Part shown: positions 1-6,579 of the stretch, piece after piece | How the letters are laid out: each line of letters opens with the position of its first letter | How positions within the stretch are numbered: the first letter of the stretch is position 1 | From: Planctomycetaceae bacterium | GTDB lineage: Bacteria > Planctomycetota > Planctomycetia > Planctomycetales > Planctomycetaceae | Assembly (NCBI GenBank): GCA_003445035.1 | Contig: DLVV01000424.1 | Location: 61,635 to 76,294, forward strand | Direction: 5' to 3' | DNA: 14,660 nucleotides | Translations under genes and position numbers: made by a program | Notes under the pieces: generated by a model | Databases searched by the model: none | What the model was told of the DNA's origin: nothing | The model's input: the letters and a program-made list of their open reading frames with translations, nothing else

Positions 1-60
1 CTCCACGGCCTTCTTCTCAGCCGGATTCTTCTCCACGGCCTTCTTCTCAGCCGGCTTCTT
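1..60. repeat. Two tandem copies of a 30-base coding repeat
   Basis: Bases 1-30 and 31-60 are identical except at position 25 of the unit (a versus c). They lie inside the TPR gene and, read on the minus strand, encode two ten-residue Lys/Pro/Ala/Glu units (KKPAEKKAVE, KNPAEKKAVE). The array touches the window edge, so the true copy number is unknown. It probably forms a flexible charged linker whose length can change by slippage or recombination. Confidence 0.9.
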
Positions 61-1392
61 GGCGGGGTCATCACCCGGCCTGGGCACCACCGGCAGTTCA
101 CCGTCGAGCCCCTTGACCTTCCTCTGGATCTTCGACTCAACGAGCTTCACCTTGACCTCGTCGATCTTCTTGAACGGATCGATCTTGTCGCGGTCGTCGG
201 CAACTTCATCCCCGACGTCGGCCGCGTCCTTGGTGACCGGTTTTTTCTCGGCCGCGGCCTTCTTGGTGGTGTCGGCCTCGGTGGCGTTCTTGAGCAACTC
301 GGCCTCGATCTCCTCGTCGGTCTTCCGACGATAGACCTCGACAATCGCCTCGATCGCGTCCGCTCCGTCGGTCAGATCCCGATCAGGATCGGAAACCTGG
401 AGGTTGATCGCCTTGCCGAGAACAGCTCCCTGGAGCGTCTCCTCGAAAGCCCCATCGGTGATCGCAACCACGCCGTCCCCGACGACGGTGACTCGGCTGA
501 GCACCGGTCGATCGGTCTTCTTGTCCGCAGTGTGGGCATCGGTGTAGGTCACCGTGACTGTGTCGTCGCCCTTGACCTCCAGCCGTCCGTTCCCCTTTCG
601 GGGACGTCCAAGTCGAGTGGGGATGCTGCCGAGGGCGATCCGCACGTTGCGGCCCACCGTGAAGCAATCGACCGTCTCGCTGTCACCACTCGTGACGGCC
701 ACTGTCACCTTGATTGGCTGACCGGTTTCCAGGGCCGACAGGTCGGCGTCGTCGATCCGGACAAAGAATCGCTTGCCCGCTTCCACCTTCGCGACCTGTT
801 CGTCCTCGCCGGCCATGTTCGTCCCGACCTTCTCCAAGGCCGCGATCGCCCGGCTGTAATGGCCCAGCTGGAAGTGGCCCAATCCGATGTAGTAGTAGGC
901 CTGGTTGACCTGAGAACTGACGGGGAACTGCTCGATCACGTCCCGCATCACGCCGAAACACTTGCCGAAATTGCGGGCCTGGTAAAAGCAGACACCGATC
1001 TTGAGTGTCGCTTCGGCTCGCTGGTCTTCGTCGCGGTTGTCTTCCGTGGCGGTTGCCTCAAAGTGGGCGCGAGCCTTGTCGTAGGCCCGGTCACGATCGA
1101 GGAAGAAGTTCCCAAGTCGCACGTGCGCCTGGAAGCGAACCCGGCTCCGCGGGTACCGCTCGATCACGCTCTGCCAGACCTCGACGGCCTTCTTCAGTTC
1201 CTGCGCTTCCAGGCGGGCGTCTCCCGCCTCGACCAGTTTCTTGGCCGCGCGATCCTCGATCAGAGAGCCTCTCAGGCGGCTCTTCTTTTTCGCCTTGGTC
1301 GCGGACGTGGCGGCGTCCTGAGGTGTGGCCTCTCCGACAATCAGGGCCAACAGAAAACCGAAAGAAACACCCACAGCCAGTAGACGTCGCAT
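1..1392 (-). CDS. Secreted TPR-repeat protein, N-terminal 464 residues (3' end beyond window)
   Basis: The frame is open from an ATG at 1392 to base 1 with no stop, so the protein continues off the left edge. Residues 1-22 look like a Sec signal peptide (MRRLL, then a hydrophobic core to about 20). Residues 45-190 are helical TPR/BamD-like repeats, with motifs such as AVEVWQSVIERYP (69-81) and YYYIGLGHFQLGHYSRAI (166-183). From about 208 the sequence turns beta-rich (RFFVRIDDADLSAL, 208-221), and 361-464 is a Lys/Ala/Glu-rich charged linker ending in ten-residue repeats (KPAEKKAVE). An AAGGA Shine-Dalgarno lies 8 bases before the ATG. It follows the DUF1501 gene on the same strand. From memory of planctomycete genomes, this layout fits very long envelope proteins with many repeated beta domains after a TPR head; that is inference. 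Function is unknown; TPRs usually bind partner proteins. Confidence 0.85.
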   Translation of the reverse strand, partial: MRRLLAVGVSFGFLLALIVGEATPQDAATSATKAKKKSRLRGSLIEDRAAKKLVEAGDARLEAQELKKAVEVWQSVIERYPRSRVRFQAHVRLGNFFLDRDRAYDKARAHFEATATEDNRDEDQRAEATLKIGVCFYQARNFGKCFGVMRDVIEQFPVSSQVNQAYYYIGLGHFQLGHYSRAIAALEKVGTNMAGEDEQVAKVEAGKRFFVRIDDADLSALETGQPIKVTVAVTSGDSETVDCFTVGRNVRIALGSIPTRLGRPRKGNGRLEVKGDDTVTVTYTDAHTADKKTDRPVLSRVTVVGDGVVAITDGAFEETLQGAVLGKAINLQVSDPDRDLTDGADAIEAIVEVYRRKTDEEIEAELLKNATEADTTKKAAAEKKPVTKDAADVGDEVADDRDKIDPFKKIDEVKVKLVESKIQRKVKGLDGELPVVPRPGDDPAKKPAEKKAVEKNPAEKKAVE

Positions 1393-1400
1393 TAAAGAAT

Positions 1401-1405
1401 TCCTT
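1401..1405 (-). promoter_or_regulatory. Shine-Dalgarno site of the TPR gene
   Basis: AAGGA on the minus strand, 8 bases upstream of the ATG at 1392. It supports that start, which also gives a clean signal peptide. Confidence 0.65.
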
Positions 1406-1463
1406 GCGCAACGGTGGTTCGCATTCCGGCCACCCAGGCAATGGGCAACGGGCGAGACCTTCC

Positions 1464-1492
1464 ATTGTCGCCTCTGGAACACCCCAATTCAA
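1464..1492 (-). promoter_or_regulatory. Candidate sigma70-type promoter for the TPR gene
   Basis: On the minus strand, TTGAAT (1487-1492) and GACAAT (1464-1469) are separated by exactly 17 bases; each matches 4 of 6 consensus bases. The predicted transcript start is near 1457, giving a leader of about 64 bases. This would let the TPR gene be expressed separately from the upstream DUF1501 gene. Chance matches of this quality occur, so confidence is modest. Confidence 0.35.
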
Positions 1493-1544
1493 ATCCAAAG
1501 GAAAACTCTGATGGGTAATCACCGACAGGGACAACGCGCAAGAT

Positions 1545-1583
1545 CAACGGCCGAGCCACCCGCGAGAGGCAACTCGGCCGTTG
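1545..1583 (-). repeat. Perfect 11-bp inverted repeat downstream of the DUF1501 gene
   Basis: CAACGGCCGAG (1545-1555) and CTCGGCCGTTG (1573-1583) are exact reverse complements around a 17-base loop. The repeat begins about 29 bases after the DUF1501 stop codon and lies before the TPR gene's candidate promoter. Neither strand has a T tract after it, so it is not a standard intrinsic terminator. It could be an RNA 3'-end stabiliser, a terminator of non-canonical type or a protein-binding site. Confidence 0.6.
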
Positions 1584-1611
1584 GTTGGTCACACGTCTGT
1601 CGACGGGCCGT

Positions 1612-2871
1612 CTATCCGAACAACTCCGGCACCGGTTTGCCGTTGTCGACCAGCTTCATCGGCCGACCGAGCGGCGTCTGCACCTCGCGGTTGGGATCGA
1701 TTCCCAGGGCGTGGCAGAAGCTGGCGTGGAGGTCGGAGACCGGCACCGGACGCTTGTCGGGTTCCATCCCATCCTTGTCCGACGAACCGATCACGGTCCC
1801 ACCCTTGATGCCTCCACCGGCCATGAAGCCGCTGAAGACGTTGGGCCAGTGATCGCGGCCCGCGTTGGGATTGATTCGCGGGGTGCGGCCGAACTCGCTG
1901 AGCATAATGACCATGGTCTTCTTCAGCATCCCGGTCTCGGACAGGTCTTCAATCAGACTGGCCAGCGCCGGATCCATCACGTCCCCGTGGTTCTGCATTG
2001 CGGGGAAGTTGTTGCTGTGGGTATCAAACCCGCCGCGGTTGATCTGGACAAACCGCACACCGGTCTCGACCAGACGCTTGGCCAGCAGCGCGCCGCGACC
2101 AAACGCCGTGTCCCCGTAGCGGTTGATCGTGGTCGTGGGAACCTTGTCGAGTTCGAAGGCCTTCAGTGCGGGACTCCGCATCAACTTCACGGCTTCCTTG
2201 ACGGCCGTCTGGTTGCTGGCCAGCTTCTTGTCGCCACTGCCAGCGTTGAACCGCCGGTTGAACCGGGCGAGCACGTCGAGCCGCTTGTTGCCACGGACCT
2301 GTCCGATCGCCTCGGGAAACGCCAGGTACGGGTCCCTGTCGCCCGGGTTGGCCACGAAGTAGGCCTCGCACTTCTGGCCCAGGTAATGTGCCCTGGGAGC
2401 GCGGCCGGAGATCGAAATGTAACCGGGCAGATCACCCATGCGATCACGCTCGTGGACCACCACCGAACCGAATCCCGGGTGACGGATATTGGCCGTCTGG
2501 CGGTAACTGGTCTGGAGATTGTAGGTGGCCTGTCCATGAGCCCCCTGGGTGCCGGCGATCGACCGCACCACGGCACAATGGTGCATCTGCTTGGCCAGTT
2601 GCGGAAAGATCTCGGAGATCTGCACGCCCTTGGCGGACGTTTCGATCGGTTCGAACTCACCCTGGGTCGGTCGCCCCGGCTTGGGATCCCAGGTGTCCAG
2701 GTGAGTCATCCCGCCACCGTTCCAGAACAGGATCACGTGTTCTGCAGTGGCCGCGTGACTGCTGCCCTGTGCCGCCAGCAGTTGCTGAACACTCATCCCG
2801 AGCATCGAAGCACCGGTGGCCGCGAGCATGCGTCGCCGCGTCAGCCTGTAATCGTTGCAAGACATCGCCAT
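1612..2871 (-). CDS. DUF1501 protein, Tat-exported, alkaline-phosphatase-like fold
   Basis: A 419-residue DUF1501 protein, a family placed in the alkaline-phosphatase/sulfatase superfamily but without an established reaction. The ATG at 2871 was chosen because AAGGAG sits 6 bases upstream and the next residues give a twin-arginine signal (LTRRRMLAATGASML, about 9-23); a longer frame to 2997 would bury that signal. Putative metal-site motifs are visible: GGGMTHLDTWDP (52-63), GGFDTHSNNF (280-289) and SEFGRTPR with GRDHW (325-332, 338-342). The gene lies 83 bases after the DUF1549/DUF1553 gene on the same strand, the usual planctomycete pairing. Tat export suggests it folds, perhaps with metal, before crossing the membrane into the periplasm. 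Family assignment is firm; biochemical role is unknown. Confidence 0.93.
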   Translation of the reverse strand: MAMSCNDYRLTRRRMLAATGASMLGMSVQQLLAAQGSSHAATAEHVILFWNGGGMTHLDTWDPKPGRPTQGEFEPIETSAKGVQISEIFPQLAKQMHHCAVVRSIAGTQGAHGQATYNLQTSYRQTANIRHPGFGSVVVHERDRMGDLPGYISISGRAPRAHYLGQKCEAYFVANPGDRDPYLAFPEAIGQVRGNKRLDVLARFNRRFNAGSGDKKLASNQTAVKEAVKLMRSPALKAFELDKVPTTTINRYGDTAFGRGALLAKRLVETGVRFVQINRGGFDTHSNNFPAMQNHGDVMDPALASLIEDLSETGMLKKTMVIMLSEFGRTPRINPNAGRDHWPNVFSGFMAGGGIKGGTVIGSSDKDGMEPDKRPVPVSDLHASFCHALGIDPNREVQTPLGRPMKLVDNGKPVPELFG

Positions 2872-2877
2872 CAGTTG

Positions 2878-2883
2878 CTCCTT
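2878..2883 (-). promoter_or_regulatory. Shine-Dalgarno site deciding the DUF1501 start
   Basis: AAGGAG on the minus strand with a 6-base spacer to the ATG at 2871, the strongest ribosome-binding site in the window. It favours 2871 over the in-frame ATG at 2865 and over the upstream extension to 2997. Confidence 0.75.
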
Positions 2884-2954
2884 CGGATCAGTGAAGATCT
2901 CGTTGTCAGGTTCTACCGGATGTCCGGTAAATCGTCTTGTCTGGTTGAGTGTTC

Positions 2955-5102
2955 TTACGGCAGGAATCGGAATTCGTTCGAGTTGAGGATCACCCATCGG
3001 AGGTCGGCCATGCCGTTCAGAGGCGAACCGCCGCCGGAGATGATCTCCTGCGCCTCGGCGATCTCGGTCGTTGTCGGATTGCGAGTGAGAATCTCGCGGT
3101 ACGCCAACCGGATCGCAGCCTCGATGCGAGGAGTCTCACCGGCGAGCAGCTTGTGAATCGGCTCGAGTTCCCCGACGCGCGAGGCCTCGTGAGTCAGCCG
3201 CCCGTTGAGCAGCATCAGGGCCTGTCGCATCGAGGGGGTGTGATCCCGTTTCTCGTCGAGCGTCGCACGGCTGGGCTGCCCGAAAATTCTCAGGAAGTGC
3301 TCGGGAGCGGCCGGCGAGGCCATTCGCATTGAGGTCGAGAAACGGGGATTGTCGTCAAAGACACTGCGGATGAACCGGTCAAAGTACTCGACGTCGGGTC
3401 GATTGTTGGCAGCCTGCTGCTGCATCCGCATCGCCTCGATCTCCTCCTTGGACATCACCTGCATCCGCTCGATCTTGACACCGTCATTCTTCGATTCGGC
3501 CAGCAGGGCGTCAAAATCGAGCTCGATGGCCTGCTCGACATCGTAGGGCGAACCCGTCCCCTTGCCCTTCTTCATCCGCGGCTTCTTCATCGCCTTGCGG
3601 GCTGTGGCGTCGGCGAGCAGTTGCGGCTTGACGGCGGTTCCCGACCCTTCGGCCGGCCGCTTGGCAATCCGAGAGCGAGACCAGACAACCTTCAGGTTCT
3701 TGCCCTTTTCGTGCTTGATGTCGAAGAGGTGTCCGGCGGTGACGACGCTGTCATAAAGCACCTCGCCCATCATCCGCCTCATCGGCGTCGACAGGAACGC
3801 GGTCTCGAGTTCAATTCTCACCGGGTCCTCGACACCGATCACGTGTTGACGCCGGTAGGGCGTGCTGTTGACGATCGTGCGAACCAGCCCCTTCAGTTCA
3901 AAGCCGCCAGCGATGAATTCATCGGCCAGGAAGTCCATCGTCCGGGGATGGCTGGCACGATTCTCCTGCGAGAAATTGTCGACCGGCTCGACAAACCCCC
4001 GGCCCATCAACTCGCCCCAGACCCGGTTGACGAAGCTCTGAGCAAACAGCCGGTTGCGAGGGTTGGTGACCATGGCGGCCAGGTCGGCTCGCAGCTTGCT
4101 GGCCCGATAACGGGCCTGGGCAATTTTCAGGTTCTTGGCATCCCGCTTGGCCTCGTTGGCCACGCCCAGGTCATCGGCGTTCTTCCCCGAAGAGCGACGC
4201 TCGGCCTTGGAGCCGGCGGCGGCCAGCAGCGCCTCGAGCCCGGCATCGCCCTTCCGGTTGCTCTTGGTCTTGGCCGCAGCCAGTTGCGCCTGTTTCCGTC
4301 GCAGCGCCCGCAGGCGAGCGATCGGTCGGCTGGGCCGGTCGGCCTTGTCCAGTTCGAACGGGAACACCGGAACCATCGGCTTCCGCTCAGCCCCGTCCTC
4401 GACGCCCTCCGGCGGCCACAGCACGGTCGTCTGCTCGGCCTCGGTCGTGTAGACGGTATTGGTGAACTGAGACTGCACCCGGCGGGTCTTGCCGAAATAA
4501 GCGGCGAGCCCGTAGAAATCCTTGCGTTTCCAGACGTCAAAAGGATGATCGTGGCACTGGGCACAAGCGACACGGACTCCGAGAAAGACCTGCGCCGTGG
4601 AACCGGCCAAGGCCATCGGGTCGGCGTTGTCACCGAGGATGTAGCCGAGTTCGGGGGTGGCACCGGCTTTGCCGCTGGCGGCGATCATCCGCCGAGACAT
4701 CTCGTCCCAGCCCATCCCATCGCGCAACGCCCGATGGATGAAGGCGATCGACGCTCCACCTCCCTCAGCGTTACTTCGCAGCCGCAGCATGTCGGCAAAG
4801 AAAATCGTCCAGCGATCAGCAAACCGTTCATCGGCCAAAAGCCGCTCGACCGTCTTCTGTTGACGTGTCGACGGCGACAATGACTCGTACTGCTGGATCT
4901 CCTCGGCCGTGGGAATCCGGCCAATCAGGTCGATCGTCACCCGCCTCAGGTACGTCAGGTCATCGACCGGGGGCAGGGCCTTGCGGGATACACCGTTGGC
5001 CTGGTTTTCCAGGTCGAGCACCTTGCCGAGTGGATCGGCAGCGGTGGCCGGAGCCAGCAGGACAGAACAGAGCAACACAGCCGGCAGAAACCGCAACATC
5101 AT
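2955..5102 (-). CDS. DUF1549/DUF1553 exported protein with CxxCH motif
   Basis: A 715-residue protein of the planctomycete DUF1549-DUF1553 architecture. The ATG at 5102 has GGAG 5 bases upstream and starts a Sec signal peptide (residues 1-22, ending PATAA). DUF1549 covers about 23-205, including DDLTYLRRVTIDLIGRIPT (47-65) and CAQCHDHPFDVW (180-191), the family's conserved CxxCH. DUF1553 begins near 346 (NPRNRLFAQSFVNRVWGEL) and continues to the C-terminus. Two features are odd. A Lys/Ala/Arg-rich, probably coiled segment at about 263-343 joins the domains. A second lysine-rich stretch (about 463-570) interrupts DUF1553, and the Cys-x-Cys-Glu-Arg motif I expect after the FGxPxR motif is replaced by a sequence without cysteines (residues 612-624). 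Exported and followed by its DUF1501 partner; no reaction is established for the family. Confidence 0.92.
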   Translation of the reverse strand: MMLRFLPAVLLCSVLLAPATAADPLGKVLDLENQANGVSRKALPPVDDLTYLRRVTIDLIGRIPTAEEIQQYESLSPSTRQQKTVERLLADERFADRWTIFFADMLRLRSNAEGGGASIAFIHRALRDGMGWDEMSRRMIAASGKAGATPELGYILGDNADPMALAGSTAQVFLGVRVACAQCHDHPFDVWKRKDFYGLAAYFGKTRRVQSQFTNTVYTTEAEQTTVLWPPEGVEDGAERKPMVPVFPFELDKADRPSRPIARLRALRRKQAQLAAAKTKSNRKGDAGLEALLAAAGSKAERRSSGKNADDLGVANEAKRDAKNLKIAQARYRASKLRADLAAMVTNPRNRLFAQSFVNRVWGELMGRGFVEPVDNFSQENRASHPRTMDFLADEFIAGGFELKGLVRTIVNSTPYRRQHVIGVEDPVRIELETAFLSTPMRRMMGEVLYDSVVTAGHLFDIKHEKGKNLKVVWSRSRIAKRPAEGSGTAVKPQLLADATARKAMKKPRMKKGKGTGSPYDVEQAIELDFDALLAESKNDGVKIERMQVMSKEEIEAMRMQQQAANNRPDVEYFDRFIRSVFDDNPRFSTSMRMASPAAPEHFLRIFGQPSRATLDEKRDHTPSMRQALMLLNGRLTHEASRVGELEPIHKLLAGETPRIEAAIRLAYREILTRNPTTTEIAEAQEIISGGGSPLNGMADLRWVILNSNEFRFLP

Positions 5103-5107
5103 GGCGA

Positions 5108-5111
5108 CTCC
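5108..5111 (-). promoter_or_regulatory. Shine-Dalgarno site of the DUF1549/DUF1553 gene
   Basis: GGAG on the minus strand, 5 bases before the ATG at 5102. It supports a start immediately before the signal peptide rather than the in-frame ATG at 5213, which would add 37 polar residues in front of it. Confidence 0.55.
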
Positions 5112-5117
5112 GTGACG

Positions 5118-5143
5118 GAATTCCCCCACCCGGAAATTCCGGG
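5118..5143. repeat. Paired palindromes in the leader of the DUF1549/DUF1553 gene
   Basis: GGAATTCC (5118-5125) is followed by the 15-base palindrome CCCGGAAATTCCGGG (5129-5143), both symmetrical around AATT-like centres. They sit 16-41 bases upstream of the start codon. They could be an operator or, in RNA, a short hairpin with a 5-bp stem and AAATT-type loop just upstream of the ribosome-binding site. There is no independent evidence for a binding protein. Confidence 0.45.
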
Positions 5144-5306
5144 AGGGTCCAAAAAGCGGATTGCCTCTCGCTTGTTTCTTATCGGCAACCGCAGCCAATC
5201 CACATCGTCTCACAGCGAATAAACCAATGCAACTGCGAAGCCAACTTGCACGGGCGTACCACCATCCACTTGACCGCCTGGCCTCTGCGGTGCCGGGATG
5301 AGGTGG

Positions 5307-6464
5307 CTAGCGAGCCGCGGGTTCCGGCGAAACCGGCAACCGGTCCCGCCATCGGAATCCCATCTCGATGGCGGCCTTCGAGAGACGCACCAGCAGGTCG
5401 TGATCAACCGTCGGTGGCGGCAGATCCGGCAGAGCCTTCTCGGTATTAGTCGTGTCGAACTCGGGATCGTCTCGCCAGTACGACGAGTAGACCTGCATCT
5501 GTTCGTAGAAGAGTTTTTCGATGGTCGAGGGGTCCTTGAGCGGACCGGGGCCGACGAAGCGGTTGTGGCAGTTCTCGATGACCTGCTCGAGCACCTCGGA
5601 CATCACCCGGGTGGCGACCGGACGCGGGGAGGTGAGATGGAAGGTCTGCCCGTGGCATTCGGGCCGCACCAGGATCTCGGCGATCGCCCGCGAGACCCAG
5701 TCGACGGTGACCAGGTTCTTGCGTTCGGTACCATCAAGAGTCAGCCGGGTGGGCACCACCTGGTTGCCGTCAACCGGCTGCTCTCCGGCGGCCGACGCGG
5801 CCTGCCAGAGGGTGTGAGCCAATCTCAACGCCGCGTAGAAACCGTGGAACGTGGTCGAGAACCCGTTGCTGGAATCCCCGATGATGATCGAGGGGCGATA
5901 GACCGTCGGCGGTGCCAGGAAATCGGCCGCGTGGATCAATTCCTCCGCTGCCACCTTGCTCCGCTCGTAGTCGTTGCCCGGCTCCTGGCCAACATCCAGT
6001 TGCGACTCCAGAACCTGATCGTTTCTCAGCCCGCAGACGTAAGCGGTCGAGACATGATGCAGGTTGGCGATCCCCGCAGAACGACACAACTCGAGAATCG
6101 CGCGAGTACCATCGACATTGGACCGCCACGGTTCGCCATCGGGGGCGGTCGCGTGGAACAGCAGGCTGGCGGCGTTGTGCAACACGGTGTCGCAGTGCTC
6201 GTCGATCCATTCCCGGTCAATGTCATCGAGACCAAGGTCCGGCCGCGAGAGGTCACTTTCGATCACATGGGGTCGTGGCAATTCTCGACCGAGCCTGGCA
6301 TCCCACACCGCCATCAACGACTCAACTCGCTGTTCCGCCGACATCCTCCGATTTCGCCGAACCATCAGCGCCAAGGGGACGCCCAGATCGGTCAAATCGC
6401 GAACCAAATACCGGCCAAGCAACCCAGTGCCACCGGTGAACAGCACAAATTGCGACATTGCCAT
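5307..6464 (-). CDS. Extended SDR / thioester-reductase-like NAD(P)-dependent oxidoreductase
   Basis: A 385-residue Rossmann protein of the extended short-chain dehydrogenase type, closest to the NAD_binding_4 group that includes thioester reductase and fatty acyl reductase domains. The nucleotide-binding motif TGGTGLLGRYL is at 10-20, VDGTRAILELC at 117-127, and the catalytic set is Ser139 (HHVSTAYV) with Tyr166 and Lys170 (NDYERSKVAAEE). The ATG at 6464 places the Rossmann motif at the usual distance from the N-terminus; the ATG at 6458 is an alternative, and neither has a clear Shine-Dalgarno. It lies 115 bases downstream of the RND-type exporter gene. The substrate is unknown: plausible roles are reduction of an acyl thioester or modification of a nucleotide sugar or sterol-like lipid. 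It has no signal peptide, so it is cytoplasmic. Confidence 0.85.
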   Translation of the reverse strand: MAMSQFVLFTGGTGLLGRYLVRDLTDLGVPLALMVRRNRRMSAEQRVESLMAVWDARLGRELPRPHVIESDLSRPDLGLDDIDREWIDEHCDTVLHNAASLLFHATAPDGEPWRSNVDGTRAILELCRSAGIANLHHVSTAYVCGLRNDQVLESQLDVGQEPGNDYERSKVAAEELIHAADFLAPPTVYRPSIIIGDSSNGFSTTFHGFYAALRLAHTLWQAASAAGEQPVDGNQVVPTRLTLDGTERKNLVTVDWVSRAIAEILVRPECHGQTFHLTSPRPVATRVMSEVLEQVIENCHNRFVGPGPLKDPSTIEKLFYEQMQVYSSYWRDDPEFDTTNTEKALPDLPPPTVDHDLLVRLSKAAIEMGFRWRDRLPVSPEPAAR

Positions 6465-6504
6465 CCCGCAGGAGGGAAGAAGGGTGTGAGACGTATTCAA
6501 CCAG

Positions 6505-6532
6505 ACTATAGGACCTGATCGCCGTTCCACAA
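6505..6532 (-). promoter_or_regulatory. Candidate sigma70-type promoter for the SDR gene
   Basis: On the minus strand, TTGTGG (6527-6532) and TATAGT (6505-6510) are 16 bases apart; the -10 matches 5 of 6 consensus bases, the -35 only 3. The predicted transcript start near 6498 gives a leader of about 34 bases. It could make the SDR gene independent of the exporter gene. Confidence 0.35.
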
Positions 6533-6579
6533 CCGAACGGGCGTTTCACCGAAGACTCCGGTGGATTCGCAGCGGACAC

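Noticed and set aside
1..60. Repeat array resembling a CRISPR
   Set aside because: The units are directly adjacent without spacers and are in frame with a coding sequence, so this is a coding tandem repeat.
1585..3156. Long plus-strand open frame of 523 codons opposite the DUF1501 gene
   Set aside because: Its translation is low in recognisable domains and rich in His/Arg/Gln. It lies antisense to a gene with clear family motifs, Tat signal and Shine-Dalgarno, and long antisense frames are expected in GC-rich genes.
4500..5102. Reading the CAQCH motif as proof of a c-type cytochrome
   Set aside because: The motif is the standard DUF1549 signature; the protein lacks the surrounding planctomycete cytochrome domain, so heme binding is not shown.
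3621..6518. Plus-strand open frames at 3621-4883 and 5298-6518
   Set aside because: Both are shadows of the DUF1549/DUF1553 and SDR genes, which have intact motifs. The shadows have no homology features or ribosome-binding sites.
6522..6540. CCGTTC/GAACGG hairpin between the exporter and SDR genes as a terminator
   Set aside because: The stem is only 6 bp and has no T tract on the minus strand; it also overlaps the candidate SDR promoter.
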